A DNA stretch of 64,000 nt, taken from NCBI GenBank assembly GCA_014898415.1, contig RCTD01000002.1, forward strand, positions 62,001 to 126,000. Reading direction: 5' to 3'. Positions within the stretch are counted from its first letter, which is position 1. Each line of letters opens with the position of its first letter. Below the pieces are notes generated by a model that did no database searches, was not told where the DNA came from, and saw only the letters and a program-made list of their open reading frames with translations. The DNA comes from Stromatinia cepivora. Taxonomy: Eukaryota; Ascomycota; Leotiomycetes; Helotiales; Sclerotiniaceae. The position numbers were made by a program, and so were the translations under genes. Shown here piece by piece: positions 12,541-22,783 of this stretch.

Positions 12541-12850
12541 GTTCAATTTAGTTAATTTGATCAATTTGATCAATTAACTTGATCGATTTCGGAATTGACT
12601 ATATTAACCACTCATCATCATTATACCATAATTCAACTTTTTTCCCTTTTTTATTGAAACTTTTTTCTTTCAGAGGTTCCTCAAATCAAGGAGAATACGA
12701 ATCAATATTAATTTAATTAATTGATGAACAATTTGATCGATTTGGTCAATTCATTTGTTATTTTGGTCAATTTGATCGATTAATTTGATTAATTTGATCA
12801 ATTTCCAGTAAATTGATCAAATCAACCAAAATGATCAATTTAATTGATTT
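12541..12850. repeat. Degenerate TTGATCAATT-type short repeats
   Basis: Variants of the units TTTGATCAATT, TTTGATCGATT and TTTGGTCAATT recur many times at 12,541-12,600 and 12,711-12,850, on both strands because the core TGATCA is palindromic. They lie just downstream of the gypsy chromodomain, possibly in its 3' untranslated region or LTR. Confidence 0.7.
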
Positions 12851-13439
12851 AAAGTTTATAAACTTTCACAAAACCTGATTTTCGATGAAATAATAATAAA
12901 ATAGAGGAATGAAATATTCAAAGATGAATCTTTTCGAAAAGAGGGGTAATATTATGAATTATAAATTATAAAAGGCTAATTACATAATACTTTTTATCTT
13001 TTATATCAATTAATGAGTTAATCATCTATATATATATATTACAATTTATATAATTTAGTATAGTAAAATGGTAACCCTAATAACATATATGTACAGCCCT
13101 ACAATTTACAAATGGGTATTTGTATATATATATCTAGTCGCTCTTTACGAGCTATAGTTCTTCAGTTGTAAATTCTAAGGAACATAATTGACCCTGTTTA
13201 TTCAGCTCTACTACGGCTCTTATGCGTCACAATATCTATTCATTTTTTCTTTAACATTTATTTAAAATAATTAATACAATTCTTATAACAATAACAACAA
13301 ATCCATTATTACAAATTTAAATAATTTAATTGCTTTAAAAAAAATAATCAAAATAATAAAAAAATTCAAAAAAATCGAAAAATAAAGGAATTAAAAGCGA
13401 ATAATGAAATAAGTAATAAGAGTAATAATATTGAATTGG
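12851..13439. other. No gene seen; edge of the AT-rich island
   Basis: The sequence is AT-rich, with a somewhat less AT-rich patch at 13,070-13,240 that looks like a non-coding repeat remnant, possibly LTR. I found no partner copy in the window. Confidence 0.5.
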
Positions 13440-13903
13440 CAAGTGACCTACTATATGGCGGACCGTGCAAAAGGTCAGGCCTCCCTCGCATCTTTGCCCA
13501 CTCTTGCATGTTTCGTTCATCATGCAAAGATTTAATATCACGTCGAGTTTTAAATCCTTGTCAAACAATCTTTTAGCGTTTGGTTTGCAGATAGCGCGGG
13601 TAGATCTTCTTGAGGTGCGTTTTCGTTTCCTATTGATGATCAGCCTTACGAGCCGCGTTGATACCCTTGAGATCATCACTACTTTTTTGCACTACTGGCA
13701 ATAGAATTCAGGTAGTCTGGGTAAATGTAGTGAGAGATGTTATTTTGATCTTCCTCTAAGGGGTCCCTACAAAGCCTGAAGTTGTACGTCAGCCGTTGCT
13801 TCTGTTTCGACTGGGGGTAAAATCTAATTGCACAAGAGAAGCACAGTTCAGTCGCCTCAAGGCGTTGACCGATGAAACAAATAGTGCATCTTAAGGTCAA
13901 CAT
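13440..13903 (-). pseudogene. Possible truncated cysteine-containing gene at the island boundary
   Basis: On the minus strand two adjoining open stretches have protein-like composition: 13,903-13,679 (start MLTLRCTICFIGQRLEATEL) and 13,676 downward (RKRKRTSRRSTR, then ETCKSGQRCEGGLTFCTVRH). The second runs straight into low-complexity AT-rich DNA at about 13,440. The frames differ and no clear intron joins them. It may be the remains of a gene cut by the repeat island. I do not recognise a family. Confidence 0.25.
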
Positions 13904-14279
13904 CGTACCTTAATCAGATTAAATTGAAGATTCAGACTGAGCTTGGGAGAAGAATTCCCGTCACAATGCTTACATATGAAGCGAATCTTAAAACTCGAAC
14001 ACAAAACGCGACCGGAGAACGTTCCATATTCCGTCAAGCTCTAGTACCGATGCTCCACAATAATATATATCTACAATGCGGGGGAACATCCTTCTTTCCT
14101 TCATGAATCACTTTCTCTAATCGTAACTTTGGTTCCCTTCTCAAAGTCGACAACACATTCATTTTACACCTTAATACATTCTTTTCACGTTGATCGTGCA
14201 CCTTACCTTTCATTTAAGCGCAGAACAAACAACGAATAATATCCTTCTATCAATTAATTATTATTTCCAAATCAACGCC

Positions 14280-14886
14280 ATGAAATTCACGGCAATCTCA
14301 ACTTGTCTTCTTGTGGCTATTACATTTTCTGACGGAGCCTTGAGCTATGCATCACCTCATGTGCATCGACGAGCACTAGGACCACGTGCGAGCAATATTA
14401 CTCGATCTCGGTAGGTCATCACTGCTAATCCTGTAGTTGAATAAGAGATACATGAGCTGACTATGAAATAGTGAGGAAGTCAACCTAAGCAACGTCCCAG
14501 AACCCACCGCTCCAGCACTTTTCCCTCGCCAAAATAGCACCAATAATGATGCCAGTGCACCCAAACTCAGTGGAAAACCGAATCCAACGGCTGTCCCGGC
14601 AAACACAACCACGGTCTTTGTCTCCTCAACTTCAACCGGTCCCGCACCAACCGGAACTGCAGCAGCTATAGGAGGTATCCAACCTCCAAACATTGAAAGA
14701 ACCACCGATCCAGATAGGCCCTTTTCTGTGAATGGAGACACATTCACTGATCGTGAGGATGCTGTTGACAGGGCTTGTGCGATTCAACATAATGCTTGTG
14801 CGGATGCTGTTAATAATGGAGCATTGTCGGATGCAGAAATTAGTGATTGTGATGATCAGCTTAAGGCTTGTGTTGCGGCTACTTAG
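14280..14886 (+). CDS. Small secreted cysteine-containing protein
   Basis: There are two exons, 14,280-14,410 and 14,472-14,886, giving 181 residues. The intron has GTAGGT and TAG ends with a GCTGACTA branch-like site. The protein starts with a signal peptide (MKFTAISTCLLVAITFSDGA), followed by a low-complexity P/T/S/N region with possible N-glycosylation sites (NIT, NST). It ends in a compact C-terminal domain of about 50 residues (FSVNGDTFTDREDAVDRAC...CADAVNNG...CDDQLKACVAAT) with four cysteines. This kind of C-terminal module recurs in small secreted ascomycete proteins of unknown function. It is the first intact gene beside the repeat island. It could be an extracellular or wall-associated protein, or an effector candidate; nothing proves a role. 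Confidence 0.8.
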
Positions 14887-15653
14887 ACATGGATTCTTGA
14901 ATTGGCTGCGGGGTGGAGTGAACTAAGGTTTTGTAGTTGCAGGATGTTGTCGGCCTTTCAACTTCCTTGCCTTTAGAATAAAAGTAGAACCGGGCATTCT
15001 TGAAGTCAGAAAGTCAACTCTGACTGCCCATGTCTTAGTCGAGGCACGAATATATCATTTCCGCGACCTCGTAAGGAAGGTACAAATTCTTACGTATCTC
15101 TTGAGGTTCCTGCTGAATTGGTATCTGATCATTCCGAATCTCAATCGTACTTGACTGTAGCTAGAGTGCGTGAGAGGTTGCTAAGTCCTTTTTCTGACTC
15201 GTCTTCATCTATCTTTCTACGATTTCGGATCTTGGCTGGTCCTCGGACTTATAAAAGAAAAATGTTGAAATAAAAATCCACAAAAGTAACACCATGGTCA
15301 GAATTGAAAGACACTTGTACTGCCAGCGAAAGAAAGTTACCATCCATGATTGTACTATTGAGTAGCAGTACATATTGTCGTTCCTTCGTACACCGATCTC
15401 AGTGATATGGCCATGCCAGTATTTGGTAGATTTGACGAATGGGGATTTCCTAGAGTAGAAGAAGGTATTTTTTAGAAAAAAAATTTATAAAATGAATTTG
15501 ATTTTAGTTATTCATCAACGATTGGCGGTGTACCGCGTGACATTACCTGGAGAGGGATAAATTTCGGGGTATTGAGACACACTAAATACACTAAATGATG
15601 CTAATGCATCGGTACTTGTAACCCCATAATCATCACTGTACATACCCTGAATT
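14887..15653. other. Intergenic, nothing recognised
   Basis: This lies between the 3' ends of two converging genes. No coding frame, RNA gene or repeat was recognised. Confidence 0.6.
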
Positions 15654-16628
15654 TCAACTCATTACTATCACAAACTTTCCTGCCTTTCTCTCCGATGCCT
15701 TCTCATATGCTTCAACACCATTCTCCAACTTGATTTCCGTCCATGATCCATCTTCTGCTCCCTTTAATAATCCCTTTTCGAATTTTTCCGCCATTTCCTT
15801 TAATTGAACCGCGAACTCCCCAGCACCATATGCCAATGTATTGCACCCTACTAGTGACTTTTCTCCTCGATAAAAACTCAACATATCTAGCGTCAATCCT
15901 GTATCTGCTCCGCCTCTCGGCGATGCAATAAATGACAACCTGCCACCCCTTGCAAGCTTACCGACAGCAGCCCGTACCAAATCCGGCTGACCCACAGTGT
16001 CCGCCACAACATCTACACCTTTGCCATCCGTCAATCTATCAACAGCTTTGAGTTCTGGATCGGTAGCAGTATTGACATCATCATTATCGCTTCTCGTCGC
16101 AGATAAAACTCGACATCCCATGCTCTTGGCCAATTGCACAGTTGCCGACCCAACGGCACCATTCGCACCAGTCACCAACACTGTCTCCCCCTTCTTCGCA
16201 TGCGCGCGCGAAAGCATGAGGCTTGCAGTCGTAAATGGAACACCAATACAAGCTGCCTGAGTGAACGAGAGGCTTTTTGGCTTTGGTGCGACAGAATTTT
16301 CGGGAACGAGACAATATTCGGCTTGGAAACCATCCTCGGTGAAGGCAATTGTGTTACCACTAGTACCATAAACTTCTTGTCCAATTTTATCAGATGGACC
16401 TTCCACTACGGTTCCTGAAAAATCGCGACCTGGAATTCGCGGAAATGTGGTATATGGGAAACCTCCTTTAGAATTGAGGACATCGCTTGGATGAATTGCT
16501 GAAGCATGGACTTTAACAATGAGGTGGTTTGGTATCAAGGTAGGTTTTGGGACATCCTCCAAGACTAATCTAGGTGCTCCTCCAGGATAGTCGAGGATAA
16601 GACGAAGTGCTTTCATTGTGGTGCTCAT
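15654..16628 (-). CDS. MDR-family NAD(P)H oxidoreductase (quinone reductase / alcohol dehydrogenase-like)
   Basis: A single exon of 324 residues, full length for the family. The N-terminal GroES-like fold contains HASAIHPSDVLN and IPGRDFSGTVVEG (residues 43-77). The Rossmann nucleotide-binding loop is TGANGAVGSATVQLAK (153-168), and the C-terminal region includes VDVVADTVGQPDLV. The cysteine/histidine pattern of catalytic zinc enzymes is absent, so a zinc-independent quinone or enone reductase using NAD(P)H is likely. The substrate cannot be deduced. The start at 16,628 is an ATG aligned with the usual MKALRL beginning of the family, after a few extra residues. The neighbours do not suggest a pathway. 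Confidence 0.9.
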   Translation of the reverse strand: MSTTMKALRLILDYPGGAPRLVLEDVPKPTLIPNHLIVKVHASAIHPSDVLNSKGGFPYTTFPRIPGRDFSGTVVEGPSDKIGQEVYGTSGNTIAFTEDGFQAEYCLVPENSVAPKPKSLSFTQAACIGVPFTTASLMLSRAHAKKGETVLVTGANGAVGSATVQLAKSMGCRVLSATRSDNDDVNTATDPELKAVDRLTDGKGVDVVADTVGQPDLVRAAVGKLARGGRLSFIASPRGGADTGLTLDMLSFYRGEKSLVGCNTLAYGAGEFAVQLKEMAEKFEKGLLKGAEDGSWTEIKLENGVEAYEKASERKAGKFVIVMS

Positions 16629-17209
16629 AATTTTTTGGTTTTCTTATCTGATATGATTTGATATACAAATTTGATGTTAAATTGGCAATCCAAACAGAGC
16701 AAACTGGAGGGCTTGGGTGTCCTTTATCTTTATATGGAGGCTCCGGATTCCTGCAGCTTGATTAATAAGAACCTACTAATCGCCCTACATGCCTCATTCA
16801 CTGTGATACGATTTATCATGGCATTACACAACTGCATCCGGTATTTGCGGGGTCGGATTCGGATTTACCTTCTCCGCAATATCCGCAAACGGGTTGAGAA
16901 GACAGTAAATAGTTAGGGGGTAGTTAGGTTAATAAATCACATTTGTCATGGTCACTTGGATGGTTTGAAAAAAATCTGGCAATTTTGCTTTTGGCTAATA
17001 AATATCATTAGGAATTCGAAAAACATCAGCATCCTTTCCGCTGCTTCTCAACTTTCCTCCCATCCAGTATCAATCAGGATATCAGGATACCAGATATGCG
17101 TAGAATCTTTCCAAAGGTTTTGTTTCTTTACTGAATACCAGTAAGTTCCAGTCCGGTCCATCCATAACCCCGCGAACCACCTCCCCAATTCCATCACAGG
17201 ACATCGCAC
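16629..17209. other. Intergenic; may hold a last exon of the 17,210 gene
   Basis: No independent gene was found. On the minus strand a GTATGT donor at the end of the next gene and an AG near 17,180 would add a short final exon reading GGSRGYGWTGLELTGIQ, ending at a TAA near 17,130. Confidence 0.4.
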
Positions 17210-18511
17210 TTAGAAAAGTCCCATGAAGAGACAAATTACGGACATACCAGCACGAACAGGTCCTTCATCCCCCTCCCTAGACTGTACAGGCTGCTCATCA
17301 ATCTTTTCACTCTCAACCTTTCCATCCTCGACCTTTCCATTCTCGACCTTTTCATTCTTGACCTTTCCATTCTTGACCTTTCCATTCTTGACCTCTATCT
17401 CGAGCTCATCCTCTCCCGTGTCCTTATGGGTACTCTGGAATCCAGTAATACCAAGTGTCTCAAACCCTAGTTCCTCAATTGTTTGAGTGCATGTCTCAAT
17501 ATCATGATCCAAGTCCAAACAATCTTGATTTTTGTTCGTCTTCTGGACTGAGACGGATGGGATATATGCCGCAGCAATAGCTAGAGCTTTGGCTCTGCTG
17601 ATCTCAGGAGCTGTGCTTGTGGGTTCGTTGGTGGGCTCGCTCGTGGGCCCATTGGCTGGTTCAGTCACCGGTTCATTGGCGCGCCCGGGCTTCGCCGGAG
17701 CGGTAGTTCGGATGGGGTTGATACCGGCGATGCTGAACTCTTTGTAGTACGCATGGCTATATGTTGTAATAGAACAAATATGTTCTACTACCATCTCTTT
17801 TCCATTGACATCCACTGTAGAGGGTTTCTTGGTGGGATTTGATTTTTGTGAAAGAGTGTACATACTGGGGTGGAAGCCAGCGATGCTGAAGTTTCTGAAG
17901 TATTCAGAATCGTATGGGTCCACAACATCGTCCTCTTCCTGAGATTCAATCTTTGCGGTGGAACCCTTTCCGGTAACTTCTTCGGGTGTTGGAGCGTGAT
18001 TGATGGGCTTGAAGCCGGAGATGCTGAATTCTTTGTAGTACGCATAGTTATATGTTGTAATATCGCATGTATACTCTGCTGCAGTCTTCTTCGCCTTGAG
18101 ATCCGCATCCGGGAATTTCTTGGCGGGTTTTGGTTGAGGTAGAAGGGTGTAGACGCTGGGGTCAAAGCCAGCGATGCTGTATGTTTCGTAGTAAGCATGG
18201 CTGTGTGTAGTGATATGTGAGTTATCTTTCAATTTTTGAGGCTCGGGAGTCACTGCGGAGGTTCGGGTAGGGTCAGGACTCGTTGGCTTTTGCTCATCAG
18301 GTATGAAGCTGGGTTTGGAGTAGTTCCTGGAGTAACGTTGCTGGGAGCTTCTTCCCTTGTTGCTAGGTGAGTTGAAGAATCTGCGAGCTATGATTGACCT
18401 CTGACTTAACATCTTAGGTATCTCCATGCTCCTAGCGGCACCAGTGAGAGAAGCTAGTGGCTTGATGTTTTGATAAGTGTTATTGATCAGCTGTGGTGAA
18501 ATGCGCTTCAT
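17210..18511 (-). CDS. Repeat protein with YY-x-x-(F/Y)-SIAGF motifs, unknown function
   Basis: An open frame of 433 residues beginning with ATG at 18,511. The first about 65 residues are Arg/Ser-rich with few acidic residues (QRSIIARRFFNSPSNKGR) and resemble a mitochondrial presequence. Residues about 97-270 contain four imperfect repeats of about 50 residues around the motif AYYKEFSIAGF-x-P, cores near 107, 158, 204 and 255. Three are preceded by ITT(Y/H)xxAYY. A decayed fifth copy may be ETLGITGFQST. A P/T/E-rich linker and a block of five-residue KVKNG-type repeats follow. The C-terminal MSVICLFMGLF may be an unspliced intron, because it starts at a GTATGT donor; splicing would replace it by about 17 residues. 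I do not recognise the family. Confidence 0.75.
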   Translation of the reverse strand: MKRISPQLINNTYQNIKPLASLTGAARSMEIPKMLSQRSIIARRFFNSPSNKGRSSQQRYSRNYSKPSFIPDEQKPTSPDPTRTSAVTPEPQKLKDNSHITTHSHAYYETYSIAGFDPSVYTLLPQPKPAKKFPDADLKAKKTAAEYTCDITTYNYAYYKEFSISGFKPINHAPTPEEVTGKGSTAKIESQEEDDVVDPYDSEYFRNFSIAGFHPSMYTLSQKSNPTKKPSTVDVNGKEMVVEHICSITTYSHAYYKEFSIAGINPIRTTAPAKPGRANEPVTEPANGPTSEPTNEPTSTAPEISRAKALAIAAAYIPSVSVQKTNKNQDCLDLDHDIETCTQTIEELGFETLGITGFQSTHKDTGEDELEIEVKNGKVKNGKVKNEKVENGKVEDGKVESEKIDEQPVQSREGDEGPVRAGMSVICLFMGLF

Positions 18512-19239
18512 GGTGAAAAATATTGTTGGTGAGTTTGATAGATGGGTTTGATAGATGAGTTTTATATCTATTAGAAGGTTGTAATACTTGCTTTGTGGAG
18601 GCAGTGGGAATGTTGTGATGTTCCGAAGAATATATTTATCTAAATATCACGAATGATGTACCGGAAAAATAGAGATGTTGATTTGAATTCACTAGTGGAA
18701 GGGTGAGTTTATTTGCTATTCACTCATGACACCTTTGCAAAAATTCTGGCAGTGAATCACATGAAAGTGATATAATATAATTCTAGGGCACTAACAATAG
18801 ATTCATATGTTTCTTTTATAGTTAAAAAATGACAATGAATTGGTGAACGATATAGGCTGTCTTACATTCACTGTACTTGAGGCCTCCATTCTCTTAAATT
18901 TTGGCTTCAATAAATCCCTTCTATAATATATCTCTTTCCACTAATATTACCTCTCGCTCTTAAATGCTCCGCCAAATAAGTTGCAGCTATCATTTTGGGC
19001 CAGAAGTCTTGCCTATCCCATGCTTTTTTGAGTAAATTTTTCAATTCTAGAGGATATCACCACAAACAGCCCGATAGCTTGGCATCAAGCTTACACAATG
19101 ATTGTGGCTCCAATCGATTGTATCAACACATATACATGACAAAGTGCGGTAAAGCTTTGTTAGAATAATGTGTCGCATGGTAGTATCTTCGAAGATGGGG
19201 GTAATATTCTGAGCCATAAATAGCTATCATTGAAGAAGG
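18512..19239. other. Intergenic, nothing recognised
   Basis: This is promoter-side DNA of the repeat-protein gene. It is moderately AT-rich, with no open frame or repeat that I can support. Confidence 0.55.
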
Positions 19240-20537
19240 TTGACGACAGCTTATGTTCCATATCTTAACCCTGATTCCTGGAAGCAATTTCAGGAACAGA
19301 TGGAATTCGGTGAGTGGTTGACCGCTCTCGTTGCAGATGAGGAAGGTGGAGTTGCAACTTTCAAATCTCGTTCAAACAAGACCAGGTCGTGGGAGGTAGA
19401 AGGCTTTGAGTTAAAACTTGCGGCATTTTCCTCTCCTTTCATAAGACGCTCCGAATCTGAAGACATCCAACGTCCCCACCTGCACAGTCAGGGAAGCCTG
19501 CGCTGGTACTCTCACTCAACAATTGCACTGTATATTTGAGCTTCTCTGGACCCCTCTAGTGCCTCCCGTTCTGAACAGAGGTGGTCCAAAAAGATTTCAT
19601 TTAAAGTACGGTGGTGGCCTTATGGAAAGCATACTCTATTGATTTCAAGTATAAGGTGCCATAAGTGACTCAGTCGCTTGATCAGGGAGTTGGCTTAGGA
19701 TTCTGGTTCCCGTAGGTATCTGAGCTGTTTGCTGACCGTTCGTGAGTATTGATAAAGTTCAGGGTGTTGATATTGAAATCGGGTGAAATTATGCTTCCAC
19801 CCTCATTATCGACATCCGATGCCAGGCCATTTTCATTATCCAAAAATGATGCCGAAAATCTCGTGGGACCATAGAACTTGGGAACTTTTCCTGACGCTGC
19901 GGAATCTACTCATACACCCCCAGATTCAGAGGTTTCCGGCGGCGTTAGAGAGTTGTTATTGGTATCTTCGACGGTATTGAGTTTTAGGACAAATGGCCAT
20001 AATCAGGAGGATGCGAGGGACATATGTATCTTACAATTTGTGGCAGCACCCCTTCGTTGGCACCTCAAACAAATTGGTATTGTATGATCAAAACGTCTTT
20101 TCGCCTTTCGACAAGGTTCAAAAGTTTAATCTTTACGTTTTCTGCGTCGAGGGTGCGGAGAAGTTGAGATAGGAGAAGTTGATGTTGACATTATTTGTAA
20201 ATTTAGCCGAGGCGAAGCGGGGGATGAATTTTTTGTGTCACAAACTACCAAAACCTTATTACTAAATAGTGATTATGATGGAAGAATACCAGGCAAAAGA
20301 AGTGCACGATGATTATGTGGAGGCACCAAAACACGGAAGACAAATTCAAGAGCGACTTCGGTGCTTACACTGAAAAATGCTGACAGCAACATCGTCATCA
20401 TGATCATATCCAAGAAACCCTGGGATAATCCCGAATGCTCCTGCAAAGATTTGTGGCATAGACAGGTATTGGTTTGCCGAGATTTGAAGAAAGGAGTGAT
20501 CAGCATTTACGATGTCGATCAATGCTCGGAAGGTTAG
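19240..20537 (+). pseudogene. Decayed gene of unknown family
   Basis: Protein-like readings follow one another in shifting frames. They are 19,240-19,539 (WKQFQEQMEFGEWLTALVAD, no ATG), a reading near 20,010-20,170 (SYNLWQHPFVGTSNKLVLYD then KFNLYVFCVEGAEKLR), and 20,143-20,537 (EVDVDIICKFSRGEAGDEFF, DNPECSCKDLWHRQVLVCRD, KGVISIYDVDQCSEG, then TAG). The last part is interrupted by a TGA at 20,310, and a one-base shift separates the second and third readings. The composition is that of a real protein, but frameshifts and stops show it is broken. No family was recognised. Confidence 0.5.
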
Positions 20538-20729
20538 CTGAACTGGTTGGGACCTGCTTTTGGTTCAATCGGCAATCACTTTCCAAGACCAATAGCATGA
20601 TATCTAGAATTAACGTTCCAGTCCATCTAAATGTTTTCGTAGCTCCCCAAAATGTAAGAAGGGTTTATAATTAGAGAGTAGTCAGCTTCTTCATGGCTCC
20701 AAATTAACAACTTCCTTCCACAAAACTCA

Positions 20730-20937
20730 ATGCCCGGTGTTCGACGTGAAGGTCGAGCAAAGGTAAAGTTTAAGCATCTAGCGATCTCAAATATGTCTTC
20801 CTTTATTTTCGAGTATCAACTGACACTGGAAGACTTACATAACGGCGAGAAAGACTTCTTCCAGGTAGCTGCGAAGCCAAAGCCATCAGAATGTCTGGGC
20901 CCGGACACAGGCTCCCACTCAGTGTAGTCGATGGGTG
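20730..20937 (+). pseudogene. Small open frame interrupted by the hAT-type MITE
   Basis: An ATG frame (MPGVRREGRAKVKFKHLAIS, then QLTLEDLHNGEKDFFQVAA) runs into the left end of the MITE and stops within its inverted repeat. On the right side of the insertion the frame would go on for only a few codons to a stop. It is short and unrecognised, and may be a fragment of the decayed gene just upstream. Confidence 0.3.
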
Positions 20938-21522
20938 GTTTGGGTACATGGATTGGTTACGATTAACCACAATTATAAACAATATAGATTCAAAATTTCG
21001 CTTAATCGCCAATCATAAATTGATTATAGGTTTTAGACTTAATAAACTACAATTTGATTAATTCGAATATATATATAATAAATATTTATTTATTAATTAT
21101 TGATCTTGCTTTATTAAGGAAAAAATCATTTTAAAATAAAAAACAAAAATATCGAAACCTAAAAGCCTTTTTATTTTATTTAATTTTTATATAGAAAATA
21201 TATATAAAATACAAACACAATCCATTTTTTTCCATTTTTTCTATCTAATATTAAGATTTGCTATAGAATTTAATAGAATTTGTAATGTTTGAATTAAAAA
21301 TCTATAATTAGATATCAAAATTTAAAGCTATTCCTAAATTTTAAAATATAAAACTATTCCCAAAATTTTTACAATTAACTATAGATAATCTATAAATTTT
21401 GATAAGTATTTTTTTGATATATTAATGAATAATTATTAAGTTATAATTTCATCAACCCATTATTTACAATTTGGATTGGGTTTTCCAAAAAGAGTATGGT
21501 TAACCACCCATCGACTATACTG
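20920..21522. mobile_element. Non-autonomous hAT-type MITE, 603 bp
   Basis: Terminal inverted repeats of 21 bp (20,920-20,940 and 21,502-21,522) start CAGTG and CAGTA and differ at one position. They are directly flanked by the perfect 8-bp direct repeat CTCCCACT (20,912-20,919 and 21,523-21,530). An 8-bp target duplication with CAGTG-type ends is the hallmark of the hAT superfamily. The interior is very A/T-rich and has no transposase frame, so the element is non-autonomous and probably RIP-mutated. Confidence 0.85.
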
Positions 21523-21530
21523 CTCCCACT

Positions 21531-22783
21531 TTCAATATGTGAAGGTCTAGCATGAATATCATTTACTATATCTCAGAAATATCTGGGATAAACTCTCAAT
21601 TCATATTTTTCAGCGCCCACTCTTCAAACTTTCCTTGCCCTTGCTAGCATTTCTGCAAACGCTCTCTCGGCGGCTAATAAATAACTCGAGTGAGTTTATC
21701 CCGCGGCTCGCCACACTATTCGAAATACTTGTACCAGATTTTATTGATGAAGTAATTATACCTAATCTCCGAGTTCAAATCAAATCCTCGAACACAGTCT
21801 GAATCATTCGCGGCGAAATTCTATGTTCAATATCAATGGGTCATCGTGAAAAAGTGATGAGCATGACAGCGAGCAGCCCAACCAGCCCACCTTTACACCT
21901 ACACTATTGGTAACAATTTTGTAATAAGAAAATTCCTTGCTTATTAGGAAGACTAATACTTTTCATCATTTTGCTCGGTTTTCACATCCAAAAGTTCCAC
22001 TCCAATTTTCGATTTTGTTACCTGCGACTCTTTTTCTCCACAATCAAACTTTTTACCTAGTACCTTGGCTCACGTTCTTCTTCCACGCGTGAATCACTGA
22101 ATCCTTCACACTCTGAAAATAGAAATCCGGGGTAAAATTTATCGGGCGGCAAAATTCCATCCCGAGCCAGGCCGGGGAGATTTAAAATTATGCTGAAAAA
22201 TTCCGTAAATCATCATCCTATATAAAGGCTCATGAGCGTAGAACTCCTTTGACAACGCCTCTTCTCTTTTCCACATTTTTTAGCCTCAATCTCCGATCCT
22301 ACGAAGCATTAGGTCAATATCATGCTCAAATACCCAACCTAACGGGTGCGTAACGCCTTCGGTTCGTGGCCACTCCCAACGCCTCAGTATCTAATTACCT
22401 CTACCCGAGCACAATATTAAAGGTATGCTATCCTCGATTTCCTCATTGGATCCTCACAAACTATTCATACTATCTATCTACACTCATGTCCATCTACTCA
22501 TCTCGTTCTCATCCTGTCCGCCAGTTCTTTTCCGACTGTTATTGGAAAGTTATTTTTCTAGTCGTCGATATTATTGTAGAGAAATATCGATAAGGGAGAG
22601 TGCATCAGGAAATACTGGGGAGATGGGTTTGAACGATTATGAAAATAATCCCTGTGTGGAAGAAAAATCACAAAACGTGAGTTTTCCCTTCAGAAATGAT
22701 ACGGGGACGTGGAGAACCCAACTTTTTGGTGTTTAGATTGAATTTTCCTGATTTTCATCACAGGACTATCTTAAGACACCGGC
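21531..22783. other. No confident gene; promoter-like stretch near 22,219
   Basis: A TATATAAAG sequence at 22,219-22,227 is followed by a pyrimidine-rich tract (22,258-22,285), resembling a fungal core promoter facing right. A frame starting with ATG at 22,623 (MGLNDYENNPCVEEKSQN) ends at a GTGAGT donor at 22,677, with an acceptor at 22,763, but the spliced frame stops after a few codons. A transcript may start here; the coding part is not resolved. Confidence 0.35.

Larger units (their letters stand above)
1..13440. other. AT-rich, RIP-mutated repeat island
   Basis: This block is strikingly A/T-rich and every frame is broken by frequent TAA and TAG codons, in contrast to the balanced composition after about 13,440. 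Despite the stops, retroelement proteins can be read through it: gypsy protease, reverse transcriptase, RNase H and chromodomain, and a full copia polyprotein. This combination of intact element architecture, transition-only divergence between LTRs and loss of C/G is what RIP does to repeats in Pezizomycotina. No host gene is visible here. The boundary near 13,440 is abrupt. Confidence 0.9.
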
